Assembly (NCBI RefSeq): GCF_016464385.1
Contig: NZ_JADMLH010000003.1
Location: 310,001-374,000, forward strand
Length of the DNA stretch: 64,000 bases
Direction: 5' to 3'
Source of the DNA: Nucisporomicrobium flavum
GTDB taxonomy: Bacteria; Actinomycetota; Actinomycetes; Mycobacteriales; Micromonosporaceae
The translations under genes and the position numbers were made by a program. The notes below the pieces were generated by a model. It worked only from the letters and a program-made list of their open reading frames with translations. It did no database searches and had not been told where the DNA came from. This document shows, in pieces, positions 35,605-43,903 of this stretch; the first letter of the stretch is position 1; the number at the start of each line of letters is the position of its first letter.

Positions 35605-36636
35605 ATGATGCGCAAGGTCGTCGTCACCCCGGACGGCGTGCAGGTCGTCCCCGCCCCCGAGCCGACGCCCGGACCGGGGGAGGTCCTGGTGCGGACCGCC
35701 GTCTCCGGCGTGTGCGGCTCGGACACGCACGCGCTGCACGGCCGGCACCCCAACGTGACACCGCCGTACGCGCCCGGTCACGAGGTCGTCGGCCTCGTCA
35801 CGGCCGTGGCGCCCGACGTGACGATCGTGCAGCCGGGCAAGCGCGTCACGGTCGAGCCCGACCTGCCGTGCTGGGCGTGCAAGCAGTGCCGCGCGGGCCG
35901 CGAGAACCTTTGCGAGAACCTCGGTTTCTTCGGGTGCGGCTCGGAGCAGGGCGGGATGGCCGACCTGTTCACCATCGACGCCCGCCGCGTCCACCCGATC
36001 TCCGAGGACCTGGACGACGCGACCGCCGCCCTCATCGAACCCTTGGCGACGCCGGTGCACGCAGCGCGCCTGGCCGGGCCGCTCGACGGCAGGGCGGTCG
36101 CGATCCTGGGCGCCGGAACGATCGGCCTGCTCACCCTCCGCGTCGCCCGGGCTCAGGGCGCCCGGCGGATCGTGATGACGGCCCGCTCGGCGCAGCGCCG
36201 CGAACGCGCGACGGTCTTCGGCGCGGACGCGGTCGTGGACGCATCCCTTCCGGACGCGGCGGATCGCGTACGCGACCAGCTCGGCGAGAGCGCGGACGTG
36301 GTGTTCGACTGCGTGGCCGAGGAGTCGACCCTGCACCAGGCCCTGGCCGTGGCGAACAAGGGCGGAACGGTGGTCGTGGTGGGCGTGCCGCCGGGCGACG
36401 TACGGCTCCCGCTCGCGCTGGTGCAGGACAGCCAGCTGCGCATCCAGGGCAGCGCCACGTACCTGCCGGAGGACTTCGCGGACGCGATCGACCTGCTGCG
36501 CAAGGGGGTCGTCACGTCCTCGGACTTCGTGACGGCGATCCGGCCGCTGGAGGAGGCGGCCGCGGCGTTCGCGGACGCGGACAGCGGCAACCACATCAAG
36601 GTCCTGATCGCCCCCGACCTCACCGCGGTCCGCTGA
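35605..36636 (+). CDS. Zinc-dependent alcohol/polyol dehydrogenase (MDR family)
   Basis: A 343-residue medium-chain dehydrogenase resembling sorbitol or threonine dehydrogenases. Catalytic zinc ligands sit in VCGSDTHALHG (~37) and PGHEVVG (~58); the structural zinc site CWACKQCRAGRENLC is at ~90-104; the NAD loop is ILGAGTIGLL (~167-176). ATG at 35605 (a second ATG follows at once) directly abuts element A, so no Shine-Dalgarno motif is present except within the element. Translation may be leaderless or depend on it. Its 3' end overlaps the convergent kinase gene by 17 bp. The substrate is probably a sugar alcohol, by context. Confidence 0.9.
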   Translation: MMRKVVVTPDGVQVVPAPEPTPGPGEVLVRTAVSGVCGSDTHALHGRHPNVTPPYAPGHEVVGLVTAVAPDVTIVQPGKRVTVEPDLPCWACKQCRAGRENLCENLGFFGCGSEQGGMADLFTIDARRVHPISEDLDDATAALIEPLATPVHAARLAGPLDGRAVAILGAGTIGLLTLRVARAQGARRIVMTARSAQRRERATVFGADAVVDASLPDAADRVRDQLGESADVVFDCVAEESTLHQALAVANKGGTVVVVGVPPGDVRLPLALVQDSQLRIQGSATYLPEDFADAIDLLRKGVVTSSDFVTAIRPLEEAAAAFADADSGNHIKVLIAPDLTAVR

Positions 36637-37570
36637 CCGGGCCCTCCTGAGCGAGCATCCGGCGGTGCAGGTCGGCGGCCGAGCCGGCGTCCAGGTCGAG
36701 GGTGCGGCGCAGGGCCAGCCAGGCCGCCGCGGCCGCCGGGTCGCGGGCCGTCGCCACGCCCGGCAGTGCAGCCAGGACCTCGGCCCGGATGCGGGTGTCG
36801 CCGGTCAGCAGGCCGCCGGCCAGCACCACCGGGCCGCCCGGCGGGCCGAGGTCGTGCAGGGTGGCGATGAGGCGGGCGGCCGCTTCCGTGGTGAGGCGTA
36901 CGGCGAGAGGGTCGTCGTGGGCGCAGACCAGGGGGGCGAGCGCCGCGAAGGCGGACGGTGGCCGGCGTACCGCCCAGGTGATCAGGTCGTCGCAGGTGGC
37001 CGCGCCCGCGTGGGCGGCGATCGCGGCGGCGAGGCCGGGTGGCGGGGCGGCTGCCGTGGCGGCCCAGGCGCGGGCGGTGGCGCGGACCGCCTGCAGGCCG
37101 AGCCAGTGGCCGGAGCCCTCGTCGCCGAGCAGCCAGCCGAGCCCGTCCGCGGTACGCCGGATGTGCCAGTTCTCGATGCGGGCGGCGACCGCGCCGGTGC
37201 CCGCGATCAGCACCGCGCCGCCGGGTGACGGCACCCCCGCGGCGAACGCGGTGACCGCGTCGCCGGTGACGGTGAACGGGCAGGTCAGGCCCAGGGCTGT
37301 CCATTCGTCGTCGAACGCGGCGGCGATCGCGGGGTCGGACAGCACGGCGACGCCCGCGACCCCGGCCGTGCCGGCGAGCACGCGGGCCGGGTCATGGGGA
37401 CCCAGTGCCGTGCGGACCGCCGTACCTATCGCCTTGGCCGCGGCGGGACCACCCGCGGAGGTGGGGTTGCCCGGCCCGGCCGACCCGCGGCCGACGACCG
37501 TGCCGTCGGTCGTCGCGACGACGGCCCGCGAGGCCGTCCCGCCGGCGTCCACGCCCACCACCAGCATCAT
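36620..37570 (-). CDS. BadF/BadG-type ATPase, probable N-acetylglucosamine kinase
   Basis: A 316-residue ASKHA-fold kinase. Phosphate 1 is VVGVDAGGTASRAVVA (residues 4-19), phosphate 2 is LIAGTGAVAAR (~135), and DGLGWLLGDEGSGHWLG (~150-166) is the typical signature of bacterial N-acetylglucosamine/glucosamine kinases of the BadF family. Two tandem Met codons (37570, 37567) are possible starts. It diverges from the RpiR-type regulator across an inverted repeat, and the SIS isomerase and NgcEFG-like transporter follow on the other strand, which together suggests uptake and phosphorylation of an amino sugar. Confidence 0.87.
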   Translation of the reverse strand: MMLVVGVDAGGTASRAVVATTDGTVVGRGSAGPGNPTSAGGPAAAKAIGTAVRTALGPHDPARVLAGTAGVAGVAVLSDPAIAAAFDDEWTALGLTCPFTVTGDAVTAFAAGVPSPGGAVLIAGTGAVAARIENWHIRRTADGLGWLLGDEGSGHWLGLQAVRATARAWAATAAAPPPGLAAAIAAHAGAATCDDLITWAVRRPPSAFAALAPLVCAHDDPLAVRLTTEAAARLIATLHDLGPPGGPVVLAGGLLTGDTRIRAEVLAALPGVATARDPAAAAAWLALRRTLDLDAGSAADLHRRMLAQEGPVSGPR

Positions 37571-37625
37571 GGGGCCGATCGAAACATAGAAACTCGTTAT
37601 TGACCAGACGGCGAAGTGGTCGTAA

Positions 37626-37654
37626 TTTTCATCGGCATAGCTATCCGATGAAAA
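37626..37654. promoter_or_regulatory. Inverted-repeat operator between kinase and RpiR genes
   Basis: TTTTCATCGG (37626-37635) and CCGATGAAAA (37645-37654) form a perfect 10-bp inverted repeat around a 9-bp AT-rich spacer. It lies 12 bp before the RpiR start and 55 bp before the kinase start. The composition is AT-rich against the local background. RpiR-family proteins typically bind such sites, so autoregulation is likely. Confidence 0.7.
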
Positions 37655-37666
37655 CGAGGACCACCG

Positions 37667-38584
37667 ATGACGGGTGAGAGCGGCGGGCTGCTGGTGCGGC
37701 TGCGCATCGAGGGACCGACCATGCCGGAGGCGCTGGCGCGGATCGCCGAGACGATCCTCGCCGACCCGGAGACGGCCGCCCACGCCAGCATCGTGGACCT
37801 GGCCGAGCGGTCCGGGACCTCCACGGCGACGGTCACCCGCTTCTCGCGGGCCCTCGGGTTCAAGGGGTACGCGAACCTGCGCGTCGCCGTGGCCACCGAG
37901 ACCGGCCGCGCGGAGCAGGCCCGCTGGGAGACCGACATCAGCGGCGACATCAACCCGGGCGACCAGACCGAGAAGGTCCTGGACATCATCACCGCGGCCG
38001 ACACCCGGGCCATCCAGGCCACCGCCGCGGGGCTCGACACCGACGCGATCGAGCGGGTCGCCGCCGCGATCGCGGGCGCCGGCCGGGTGGAGATCTTCGG
38101 CCTGGGCAGCAGCGGTACGGCGGGCAGCGAGATGGCCTTCCGCCTCGAGCGCATCCGGATCCCGGTGCGGTACCGCGCCGACACCCACACGGCGCTGACC
38201 AACGCGGCGCTGCTCGGCCCGGGCGACGTGGCGATCGCCCTGTCCCACTCGGGGCGCACCCGCGAGGCGATCGAGATGCTCGCCGAGGCGGCCGACCACG
38301 GCGCGCTGACCGTGGCGGTGACGTCGTTCGGCCGGTCCCCGCTCGCCGAGGTCGCCGACGTCGTGTTCACCACCAGCGTGCACGAGACCACGTTCCGGCT
38401 GGCCGCGCTCTCCGCGCTGCACTCCCAGCTGCTCATCCTCGACCTGATCTACGTGGCTGTCGCCCAGCGCACGTACGAGCGCACCGCCGAGGCGCTCGAG
38501 CTCACCGTGCGCGCCGTGGACGCCCACCGCGTGCCGGACACCCCCGCCAACCGCAAGCGAGCACGGAGGGACAAGCCGCTGTGA
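37667..38584 (+). CDS. MurR/RpiR-family transcriptional regulator with SIS domain
   Basis: A 305-residue regulator. The helix-turn-helix_6 domain (~15-90) includes DLAERSGTSTATVTRFSRAL; the SIS sugar-phosphate domain (~125-265) includes FGLGSSGTAGSEMAFRLERI and ALSHSGRTREAIEMLAEA. It should bind the palindrome just upstream and respond to an amino-sugar phosphate made by the divergent kinase. It overlaps the SIS isomerase gene by four bases (GTGA), so it leads the operon regulator-isomerase-transporter. Confidence 0.92.
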   Translation: MTGESGGLLVRLRIEGPTMPEALARIAETILADPETAAHASIVDLAERSGTSTATVTRFSRALGFKGYANLRVAVATETGRAEQARWETDISGDINPGDQTEKVLDIITAADTRAIQATAAGLDTDAIERVAAAIAGAGRVEIFGLGSSGTAGSEMAFRLERIRIPVRYRADTHTALTNAALLGPGDVAIALSHSGRTREAIEMLAEAADHGALTVAVTSFGRSPLAEVADVVFTTSVHETTFRLAALSALHSQLLILDLIYVAVAQRTYERTAEALELTVRAVDAHRVPDTPANRKRARRDKPL

Positions 38585-39330
38585 CCATCACGAGCGCCGC
38601 GTACGTCGAGACGATCCGGGCCGCGATCGACCGGGCCGGCACCGGCCAGGGCGACCTGGTGGCCCGCGCCGCCGACCTGTTCACCGCGACCCTGAAGGCC
38701 GGCGGGGTGATCCAGGCGTTCGGCTGCGGCCACTCCGAGGCGCTCGCCATGGAGATCGCCGGCCGCGCCGGTGGCCTGGTGCCCACCAACAAGATCGCCC
38801 TGCGGGACATCGTCCTGTACGGCGGCGAGCCGGCGAGCGTGCTGGCCGACCCGCAGCTGGAACGCACACCGCGGGTGGCGCACCGGCTCTACGAGCTCGC
38901 CCCGATCAAGCCCGACGACGCGTTCGTCATCGCCAGCAACTCCGGCGTGAACGGCGCGGTCGTGGAGATGGCCCAGCTGGTCAAGCAGCGCGGCCACGCC
39001 CTCGTGGCGATCACCTCGCTGGAGCACTCGGCGCGGGTGGACTCGCGGCACGAGAGCGGGCTCAAGCTCACCGACCTCGCCGACGTCGTGCTCGACAACG
39101 GTGCGCCGTACGGCGACGCGGCCCTGTCCTACGGCGACGGTGCCGTCGGGGCGGTCTCCTCGATCACCGCGGCGCTGCTGGCCCAGCAGATCGTCGTCGA
39201 GGTGGTGGCCCGCCTGCTGGCGCTGGGCGAGACGCCGCCGATCTACCTGTCCGACAACGTGCCGGGCGGGCGTGAACACAACAAACAGCTCGAGGAGCGG
39301 TACGCCGGGCGCATCCGGCGTACCGCATAG
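38581..39330 (+). CDS. SIS-domain sugar-phosphate isomerase-like protein (UPF0309 type)
   Basis: A 249-residue single-SIS protein of the UPF0309 family. Conserved parts are VIQAFGCGHSEALAMEIAGR (~43-62), VIASNSGVNGAVVEMA (~120-135) and VSSITAALLAQQIVVE (~195-210). The family binds amino-sugar phosphates and is often fused or linked to N-acetylglucosamine uptake genes; no reaction is proved for it. Position between the RpiR gene and the NgcE-like gene suggests that it handles the phosphorylated import product. Confidence 0.88.
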   Translation: MTITSAAYVETIRAAIDRAGTGQGDLVARAADLFTATLKAGGVIQAFGCGHSEALAMEIAGRAGGLVPTNKIALRDIVLYGGEPASVLADPQLERTPRVAHRLYELAPIKPDDAFVIASNSGVNGAVVEMAQLVKQRGHALVAITSLEHSARVDSRHESGLKLTDLADVVLDNGAPYGDAALSYGDGAVGAVSSITAALLAQQIVVEVVARLLALGETPPIYLSDNVPGGREHNKQLEERYAGRIRRTA

Positions 39331-39345
39331 AAAGGGCGTGGCCCG

Positions 39346-40746
39346 ATGTCCCCGACGAGACGAACCCTGATCCGCACCGCGCTGACCGCCGGTGCCGCCG
39401 TACCCCTGCTGAGCGCGTGCGTGACCGGCGGGAGCGACGACGACGACCCCGCGGCCGGCAACACCGGCGCCAAGAGCGCCGACAACCCGCTGGGCGTCAA
39501 GGCCGACGCCCCGCTCGAGGTCGTCATCTTCAAAGGCGGGTACGGCGACGAGTACGCCAAGCACGCCGAGACCCTCTACACGCAGAAGTACGCCGGCGCG
39601 AAGATCGACCACAAGGGACTGCAGAAGGTCGGGGTGGCGCTGCAGCCGCGCTTCGTCGCGAACACGCCCCCGGACGTCGTGGACAACACCGGCGCCGACC
39701 GGCTCGACATCGCTGTGCTCGTGGGCGCCAAGCAGGTCTCGGACCTCACCACGCTGCTGGACGCGCCGGCGTTCGACGACCCGTCCAAGAAGCTGCGGGA
39801 CACGCTGCTGCCCGGCGTGGTGGACGACGGCACGTTCGACAAGGTGCCGCGGACGCTCAACTTCACGTACACGGTGTGGGGGCTCTGGTACTCGAAGAAG
39901 CTGTTCGCCGCGAAGGGGTGGGCGTACCCGAAGACCTGGGACGACATGCTGGCGCTGTGCGCGACCATCAAGGCCGCCGGCATCGCGCCCTGGACGTATC
40001 AGGGCAAGTACCCCGAGTACATCAACGACCCGCTGCTGTCGATGGCCGCGAAGACCGGCGGCCTCGAGCTGGTGAAGGCCGTCGACAACCTGGAGCCGAA
40101 CGCGTGGAAGGCGCCCGGGCTGGTCAGTGCGGCGGAGGCGTTCGCGGAGCTGGCCGCGAAGGGCTACATCATGGGCGGCTCGGAGGCGCTGTCGCACACC
40201 GAGGCGCAGGCCGCCTGGTGCCAGGGCAAGGCCGCGTTCATCCCGTGCGGCTCGTGGCTGGAGAGCGAGCAGAAGGGCGTCACCCCGGACGGCTTCGACA
40301 TGGTCATGGGCCCGGTGCCGTCGCGGACCGCGTCGGACCGGCTCAAGCAGACCGCCGTCCAGGCCGCCAGCAGCGAGTCGTTCCTGGTGCCGGCCAAGGC
40401 GAAGAACCCGGCCGGCGGCATGGAGTACCTGCGGATCCTGTTCTCGAAGCAGTCGGCGAAGGCCTTCGCCGAGTCCGCCGGCACGCTGCCCGCGGTGGCC
40501 GGCGCGACCGACGGGCTGACGCTGAGCAGCGGACTCTCCTCGGTCCGCGACGCCGTGCAGGCCGCCGGGCCGGAGACGTTCACCTACCGGTTCCGCACGT
40601 GGTACGCCCCACTCGCCAAGGCGGTGGACGACGCCACGGGTGAGCTGGTGAACAAGCGCATCACCGCGGCGCAGTGGTCGGAGCGCATCCAGAAGGCGGC
40701 CGACGGCATCGCCAAGGACTCGTCCGTGCAGAAGTACACGCGCTGA
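39346..40746 (+). CDS. ngcE: NgcE-like ABC transporter substrate-binding lipoprotein
   Basis: A 466-residue sugar-binding lipoprotein, family 1. A twin-arginine-like lipoprotein signal (SPTRRTLIRTALTAGAAVPL, then LSAC at ~25) precedes a full SBP fold with FNFTYTVWGLWYSKKLFAAK-type central sequence and GFDMVMGPVPSRT (~310-325), which is characteristic of NgcE, the N-acetylglucosamine/chitobiose-binding protein of Streptomyces. The two permease genes follow with 1- and 4-bp overlaps. No ATPase gene is present; in actinomycetes the shared MsiK ATPase normally energises such systems. The assignment to the Ngc group is good; the exact ligand is unproven. Confidence 0.88.
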   Translation: MSPTRRTLIRTALTAGAAVPLLSACVTGGSDDDDPAAGNTGAKSADNPLGVKADAPLEVVIFKGGYGDEYAKHAETLYTQKYAGAKIDHKGLQKVGVALQPRFVANTPPDVVDNTGADRLDIAVLVGAKQVSDLTTLLDAPAFDDPSKKLRDTLLPGVVDDGTFDKVPRTLNFTYTVWGLWYSKKLFAAKGWAYPKTWDDMLALCATIKAAGIAPWTYQGKYPEYINDPLLSMAAKTGGLELVKAVDNLEPNAWKAPGLVSAAEAFAELAAKGYIMGGSEALSHTEAQAAWCQGKAAFIPCGSWLESEQKGVTPDGFDMVMGPVPSRTASDRLKQTAVQAASSESFLVPAKAKNPAGGMEYLRILFSKQSAKAFAESAGTLPAVAGATDGLTLSSGLSSVRDAVQAAGPETFTYRFRTWYAPLAKAVDDATGELVNKRITAAQWSERIQKAADGIAKDSSVQKYTR

Positions 40747-41654
40747 TGAGGCACGGCCGGTGGCGGTTCCTCGCCGGGGCGCTGATCCCCGCGCTGGTCC
40801 TGCACGTCGTCTTCGTGCTGTCGCCGTACGCGCAGGCCTTCTACCTGTCGCTCACGGACTGGACCGGCGTGGCCGGCGAGGCGCACTTCGTCGGGGCGGA
40901 CAACTACCGCCGCCTCGCCGGGGATTCGCTCTTCGTGGACGCGGTGCGCAACAACGCGCTGCTGCTCGTCGTGGTCCCGCTCGTCACGATCGCCATCGGC
41001 CTGTTCCTCGCCAGCATGCTCCACCTCGGCGGCCGGGGTGGCCGGCGGGCGGTGGCCGGCTCGGGCGCGTACCAGATCATCTATTTCTTTCCGCAGTTGC
41101 TCTCGCTCGTCGTGGTGGCGGTGCTGTGGAGCTTCGTCTACAACCCCAACACCGGCCTGCTCAACGGGGCCCTGCGGGCGTTGGGGCTGGGCGGGATGGC
41201 CGCCTCGTGGCTGGCCTCACCGTCGCTTGCCCTGCCGGCCGTGATGGCGGTGCTCGTCTGGTCGTCCGTCGGGTTCTACGTGGTGCTGTTCAGCGCTGCC
41301 ATCGACGGCATCCCGGTCGAGCTGTTCGAGGCGGCGGTCCTGGACGGCGCCGGCGGCTGGGCCACGTTCCGCAACGTGACGCTGCCGCTGGTCCGCGACA
41401 CCGTGCAGGTCGCTTTCGTCTACCTGGGCATCGCGGCGCTGGACGCGTTCGCCGTGGTCCAGGTGATGACGGTGGGACCGGGAGGGCCCGACGGCGCCAC
41501 GGAGGTCATCGGGCTCTCCCTCTACCGCAACGCCTTCCAGTACGGGAAGTTCGGCTACGCGTCGGCCATGGGGGTCGCGTTGTTCTTCGCCACGCTGACC
41601 CTCGCGGTGTTCGCGCTGCGCGGCGGCCGGCGTTCCACAGTGGAGGCCTCATGA
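40746..41654 (+). CDS. ngcF: ABC sugar permease, NgcF-like
   Basis: A 302-residue MalF-type permease with six membrane helices. The cytoplasmic EAA loop reads ELFEAAVLDGAGGWATFRNV followed by TLPLV (~192-216), where the ATPase docks. It starts in the stop codon of ngcE (TGATG) and overlaps ngcG by four bases. With NgcG it forms the membrane channel for the amino sugar bound by the lipoprotein. Confidence 0.88.
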   Translation: MRHGRWRFLAGALIPALVLHVVFVLSPYAQAFYLSLTDWTGVAGEAHFVGADNYRRLAGDSLFVDAVRNNALLLVVVPLVTIAIGLFLASMLHLGGRGGRRAVAGSGAYQIIYFFPQLLSLVVVAVLWSFVYNPNTGLLNGALRALGLGGMAASWLASPSLALPAVMAVLVWSSVGFYVVLFSAAIDGIPVELFEAAVLDGAGGWATFRNVTLPLVRDTVQVAFVYLGIAALDAFAVVQVMTVGPGGPDGATEVIGLSLYRNAFQYGKFGYASAMGVALFFATLTLAVFALRGGRRSTVEAS

Positions 41655-42550
41655 CCCTCTCCGTCTCCCCGCCCCGGTCCAGTCCCTCGCCGCCCGCCCC
41701 GGCTGATGACCGGCCGGCCCGGGCGCCGAGGTCGGTGCGGACCCTGCCCGTGCACGTGGCGATGCTGGCGTGGAGCGTCGTCACCGCGCTGCCGCTGCTG
41801 TGGGCGGTGGTCAGCTCGTTCAAGACCGACGACGAGATCCTCAACCACCCGTGGTCGCTGCCGTCGACCCCGCAGCCGGGCAACTGGGCCCGGGCGTGGA
41901 CCGAGGCGAGCATCGGCCGCTACTTCTTCAACAGCCTCGTCGTCGTCGGCGGGGCGCTGGCCCTGACGATGCTGCTCGGCTCGCTGGTCGCGTACGCCCT
42001 GGCCCGTTACGAGTTCCGTGGCAACCGGATCATCTACTACACGTTCGTCGCCGCCATGTTCTTCCCGGTGTTCCTGGCCCTGGTGCCGCTGTTCTTCGTC
42101 GTGCAGCAACTGGGGCTGCTGGGCACGTACCAGGGGCTGATCCTGGTGTACGCGGCGTACGCCGTGCCGTTCACGGTGTTCTTCCTGCACGCGTTCTTCC
42201 GTAGCCTGCCGGCCGAGGTGGCCGAGGCGGCCTTCCTCGACGGCTGTTCGCACGGCGCGGTGTTCTTCCGCGTCATGCTGCCGATGGCCCGCCCCGGCCT
42301 GGTGGCGGTCGGCATCTTCAATTTCCTCGGGCTCTGGAACCAGTACCTGCTCCCGCTGGTTCTCAACCCCGACCCGGACCGGTACGTCCTGGCGCAGGGT
42401 CTGGCCGCCCTGTCGGTCAGCCAGGGCTACCGCAGCGACTGGAGCGGTCTGTTCGCCGGCCTGACGATCGCGATGCTGCCGGTACTGATCGCCTACGTCG
42501 CCTTCCAGCGCCACATCCGAGCCGGAATGACCGCCGGCGCGGTCAAGTGA
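41651..42550 (+). CDS. ngcG: ABC sugar permease, NgcG-like
   Basis: A 299-residue MalG-type permease, six helices, with a Pro/Ser-rich cytoplasmic N-terminus (residues 1-27). The EAA loop is EVAEAAFLDGCSHGAVFFRV (~190-209). The last codons read GAVK then TGA; relatives usually end GAVKG, and here the TGA is also the first three bases of repeat element B (42548-42639). The element may therefore have supplied the stop codon and removed the last residue. The protein should be functional. Confidence 0.88.
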   Translation: MTLSVSPPRSSPSPPAPADDRPARAPRSVRTLPVHVAMLAWSVVTALPLLWAVVSSFKTDDEILNHPWSLPSTPQPGNWARAWTEASIGRYFFNSLVVVGGALALTMLLGSLVAYALARYEFRGNRIIYYTFVAAMFFPVFLALVPLFFVVQQLGLLGTYQGLILVYAAYAVPFTVFFLHAFFRSLPAEVAEAAFLDGCSHGAVFFRVMLPMARPGLVAVGIFNFLGLWNQYLLPLVLNPDPDRYVLAQGLAALSVSQGYRSDWSGLFAGLTIAMLPVLIAYVAFQRHIRAGMTAGAVK

Positions 42551-42639
42551 ACTTTTTTCAACGTGGCGGGGCCGGCACCACCCGCCGCTGATCGACGGCC
42601 CGACGCCGTCGGGCTCGATGCCAGGTTGAAAAAGGTTCA
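42548..42639 (-). repeat. ~92-bp element, copy B, inverted relative to copy A
   Basis: Read on the minus strand, the ends are TGAACCTTTTTCAACCTGGC and, inverted, TGAACTTTTTTCAACGTGGC, almost identical to copy A at 35514-35604. The interior contains a further small hairpin (GCCCGACGGCGTCGGGC). It begins at the stop codon of ngcG and ends 40 bp before the GH16 start, with no ORF inside. No clear target duplication is visible at either copy. Confidence 0.85.
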
Positions 42640-42679
42640 GTAGTCCATCCCCTTTCCCCCGTACTGGAGGACCCCGCTC

Positions 42680-43882
42680 ATGTCCATCGACAGACGTAAA
42701 TCAATGTCCGCGCTGGCCGCGGTCGCCGTGGTGGGCGCGTTCGGCGCCGCCGCGGTCCTCGCGACCGCCACCAGCGCCTCCGCCGCCGACTGCGGCTACC
42801 TGTTCGACGACTTCGCGTACTCGTCGTCGAGCGACGCCAACCTGTCGGCGCACGGCTGGACCCCGCGCAGCTACGCCGGCGGTCCGGGCGTCCCCGGCGC
42901 CACCTGGTCGCCGAACAGCATCACGTTCCCCACCGCGGACGGCCAGAAGGTCATGCAGCTCACCGCGTCGACCGACGGCACCGGCGCCGGCACCAACCAG
43001 GCCGAGCTGTACAGCTCCCAGAAGCGCTTCTTCGAGGGCACGTACGCCAGCCGCGTCCGCTTCACCGACACCCCGGTCAGCGGCAACGACGGCGACCACA
43101 TCAACGAGACGTTCTTCACGATCAGCCCGCTCAACGGCGACCTCGACCCGACGTACAGCGAGCTGGACGTCTCCGAGTACCTGCCGAACGGCGGCTGGGG
43201 CGAGACCGGGCCGATCAACTACCAGACCACCTGGTACACGTACCGCGCCGACCCCTGGTACGCCGACAACGTCCACTCCGAGCAGCGCAGCTCGCTCAAC
43301 GGCTGGCACGACCTCGTCGTCACGGTCGCCAACGGTCACGTCATCTACTACATCGACGGCGTGCAGGTCGGGGACCACTCGGGCAAGTTCTACCCGCGCC
43401 AGACGATGACCATCAACTGGAACCTGTGGTTCATCGACACGGCGGCGCACACGGGCGGGCTGTCCACGTACATCCAGCAGGTCGACTGGGTGCTGTTCGC
43501 CAAGAACCAGGCGCTGACCCCGGCGCAGGTCAGCTCGCGGGCGGCCGGTTACCGGTCGTCGGGCACGGCGTTCACGGACACCGTGGACTCGTCCGGCGGC
43601 GGATGCTCCACCACGCCGCCCACGAACCCGCCGTCCACGCCGACCACCCCGCCGTCGTCGCCCAGCACGCCGCCCCCGGCGGGAAACTGCTCGACCGCGC
43701 CCGAGTGGGCCTTCGGGACCGTCTACACCGCGGGCCAGACCGTCAAGCACGAGAGGAGCAAGTACGGCGACCCGAACGGCCCGGCCTCCGGTGAGGGCAA
43801 GCACCTGTGGCGCGCCCGGTACTGGACGCAGGGCTCGGAGCCCGGCTGGACGCAGCAGTGGGAGGACCTCGGCCGCTGCTGA
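42680..43882 (+). CDS. Secreted GH16 glucanase with C-terminal CBM5/12-like module
   Basis: A 400-residue secreted enzyme. The signal peptide ends near residue 36 (ASA). The GH16 jelly roll (~37-275) has the catalytic ExDxxE as E161, D163 and E166 in SELDVSEYLP; GH16 enzymes cut beta-1,3- or mixed-linked glucans. A Pro/Thr/Ser linker (~312-335) leads to a carbohydrate-binding module (~337-400) with WAFGTVYTAGQTVKHERSKY and a terminal WEDLGRC. The fold looks like the CBM5/12 chitin-binding type, so the natural target may be fungal wall glucan-chitin. The promoter lies within or just after element B. Confidence 0.9.
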   Translation: MSIDRRKSMSALAAVAVVGAFGAAAVLATATSASAADCGYLFDDFAYSSSSDANLSAHGWTPRSYAGGPGVPGATWSPNSITFPTADGQKVMQLTASTDGTGAGTNQAELYSSQKRFFEGTYASRVRFTDTPVSGNDGDHINETFFTISPLNGDLDPTYSELDVSEYLPNGGWGETGPINYQTTWYTYRADPWYADNVHSEQRSSLNGWHDLVVTVANGHVIYYIDGVQVGDHSGKFYPRQTMTINWNLWFIDTAAHTGGLSTYIQQVDWVLFAKNQALTPAQVSSRAAGYRSSGTAFTDTVDSSGGGCSTTPPTNPPSTPTTPPSSPSTPPPAGNCSTAPEWAFGTVYTAGQTVKHERSKYGDPNGPASGEGKHLWRARYWTQGSEPGWTQQWEDLGRC

Positions 43883-43903
43883 TCGATCAGGTCCCGCGGC
43901 GGG

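Noticed and set aside
35514..42639. Whole 7-kb segment between the inverted elements as a composite transposon
   Set aside because: No transposase inside, normal GC and codon use throughout, and no target duplication outside the two copies; only the elements themselves are notable.
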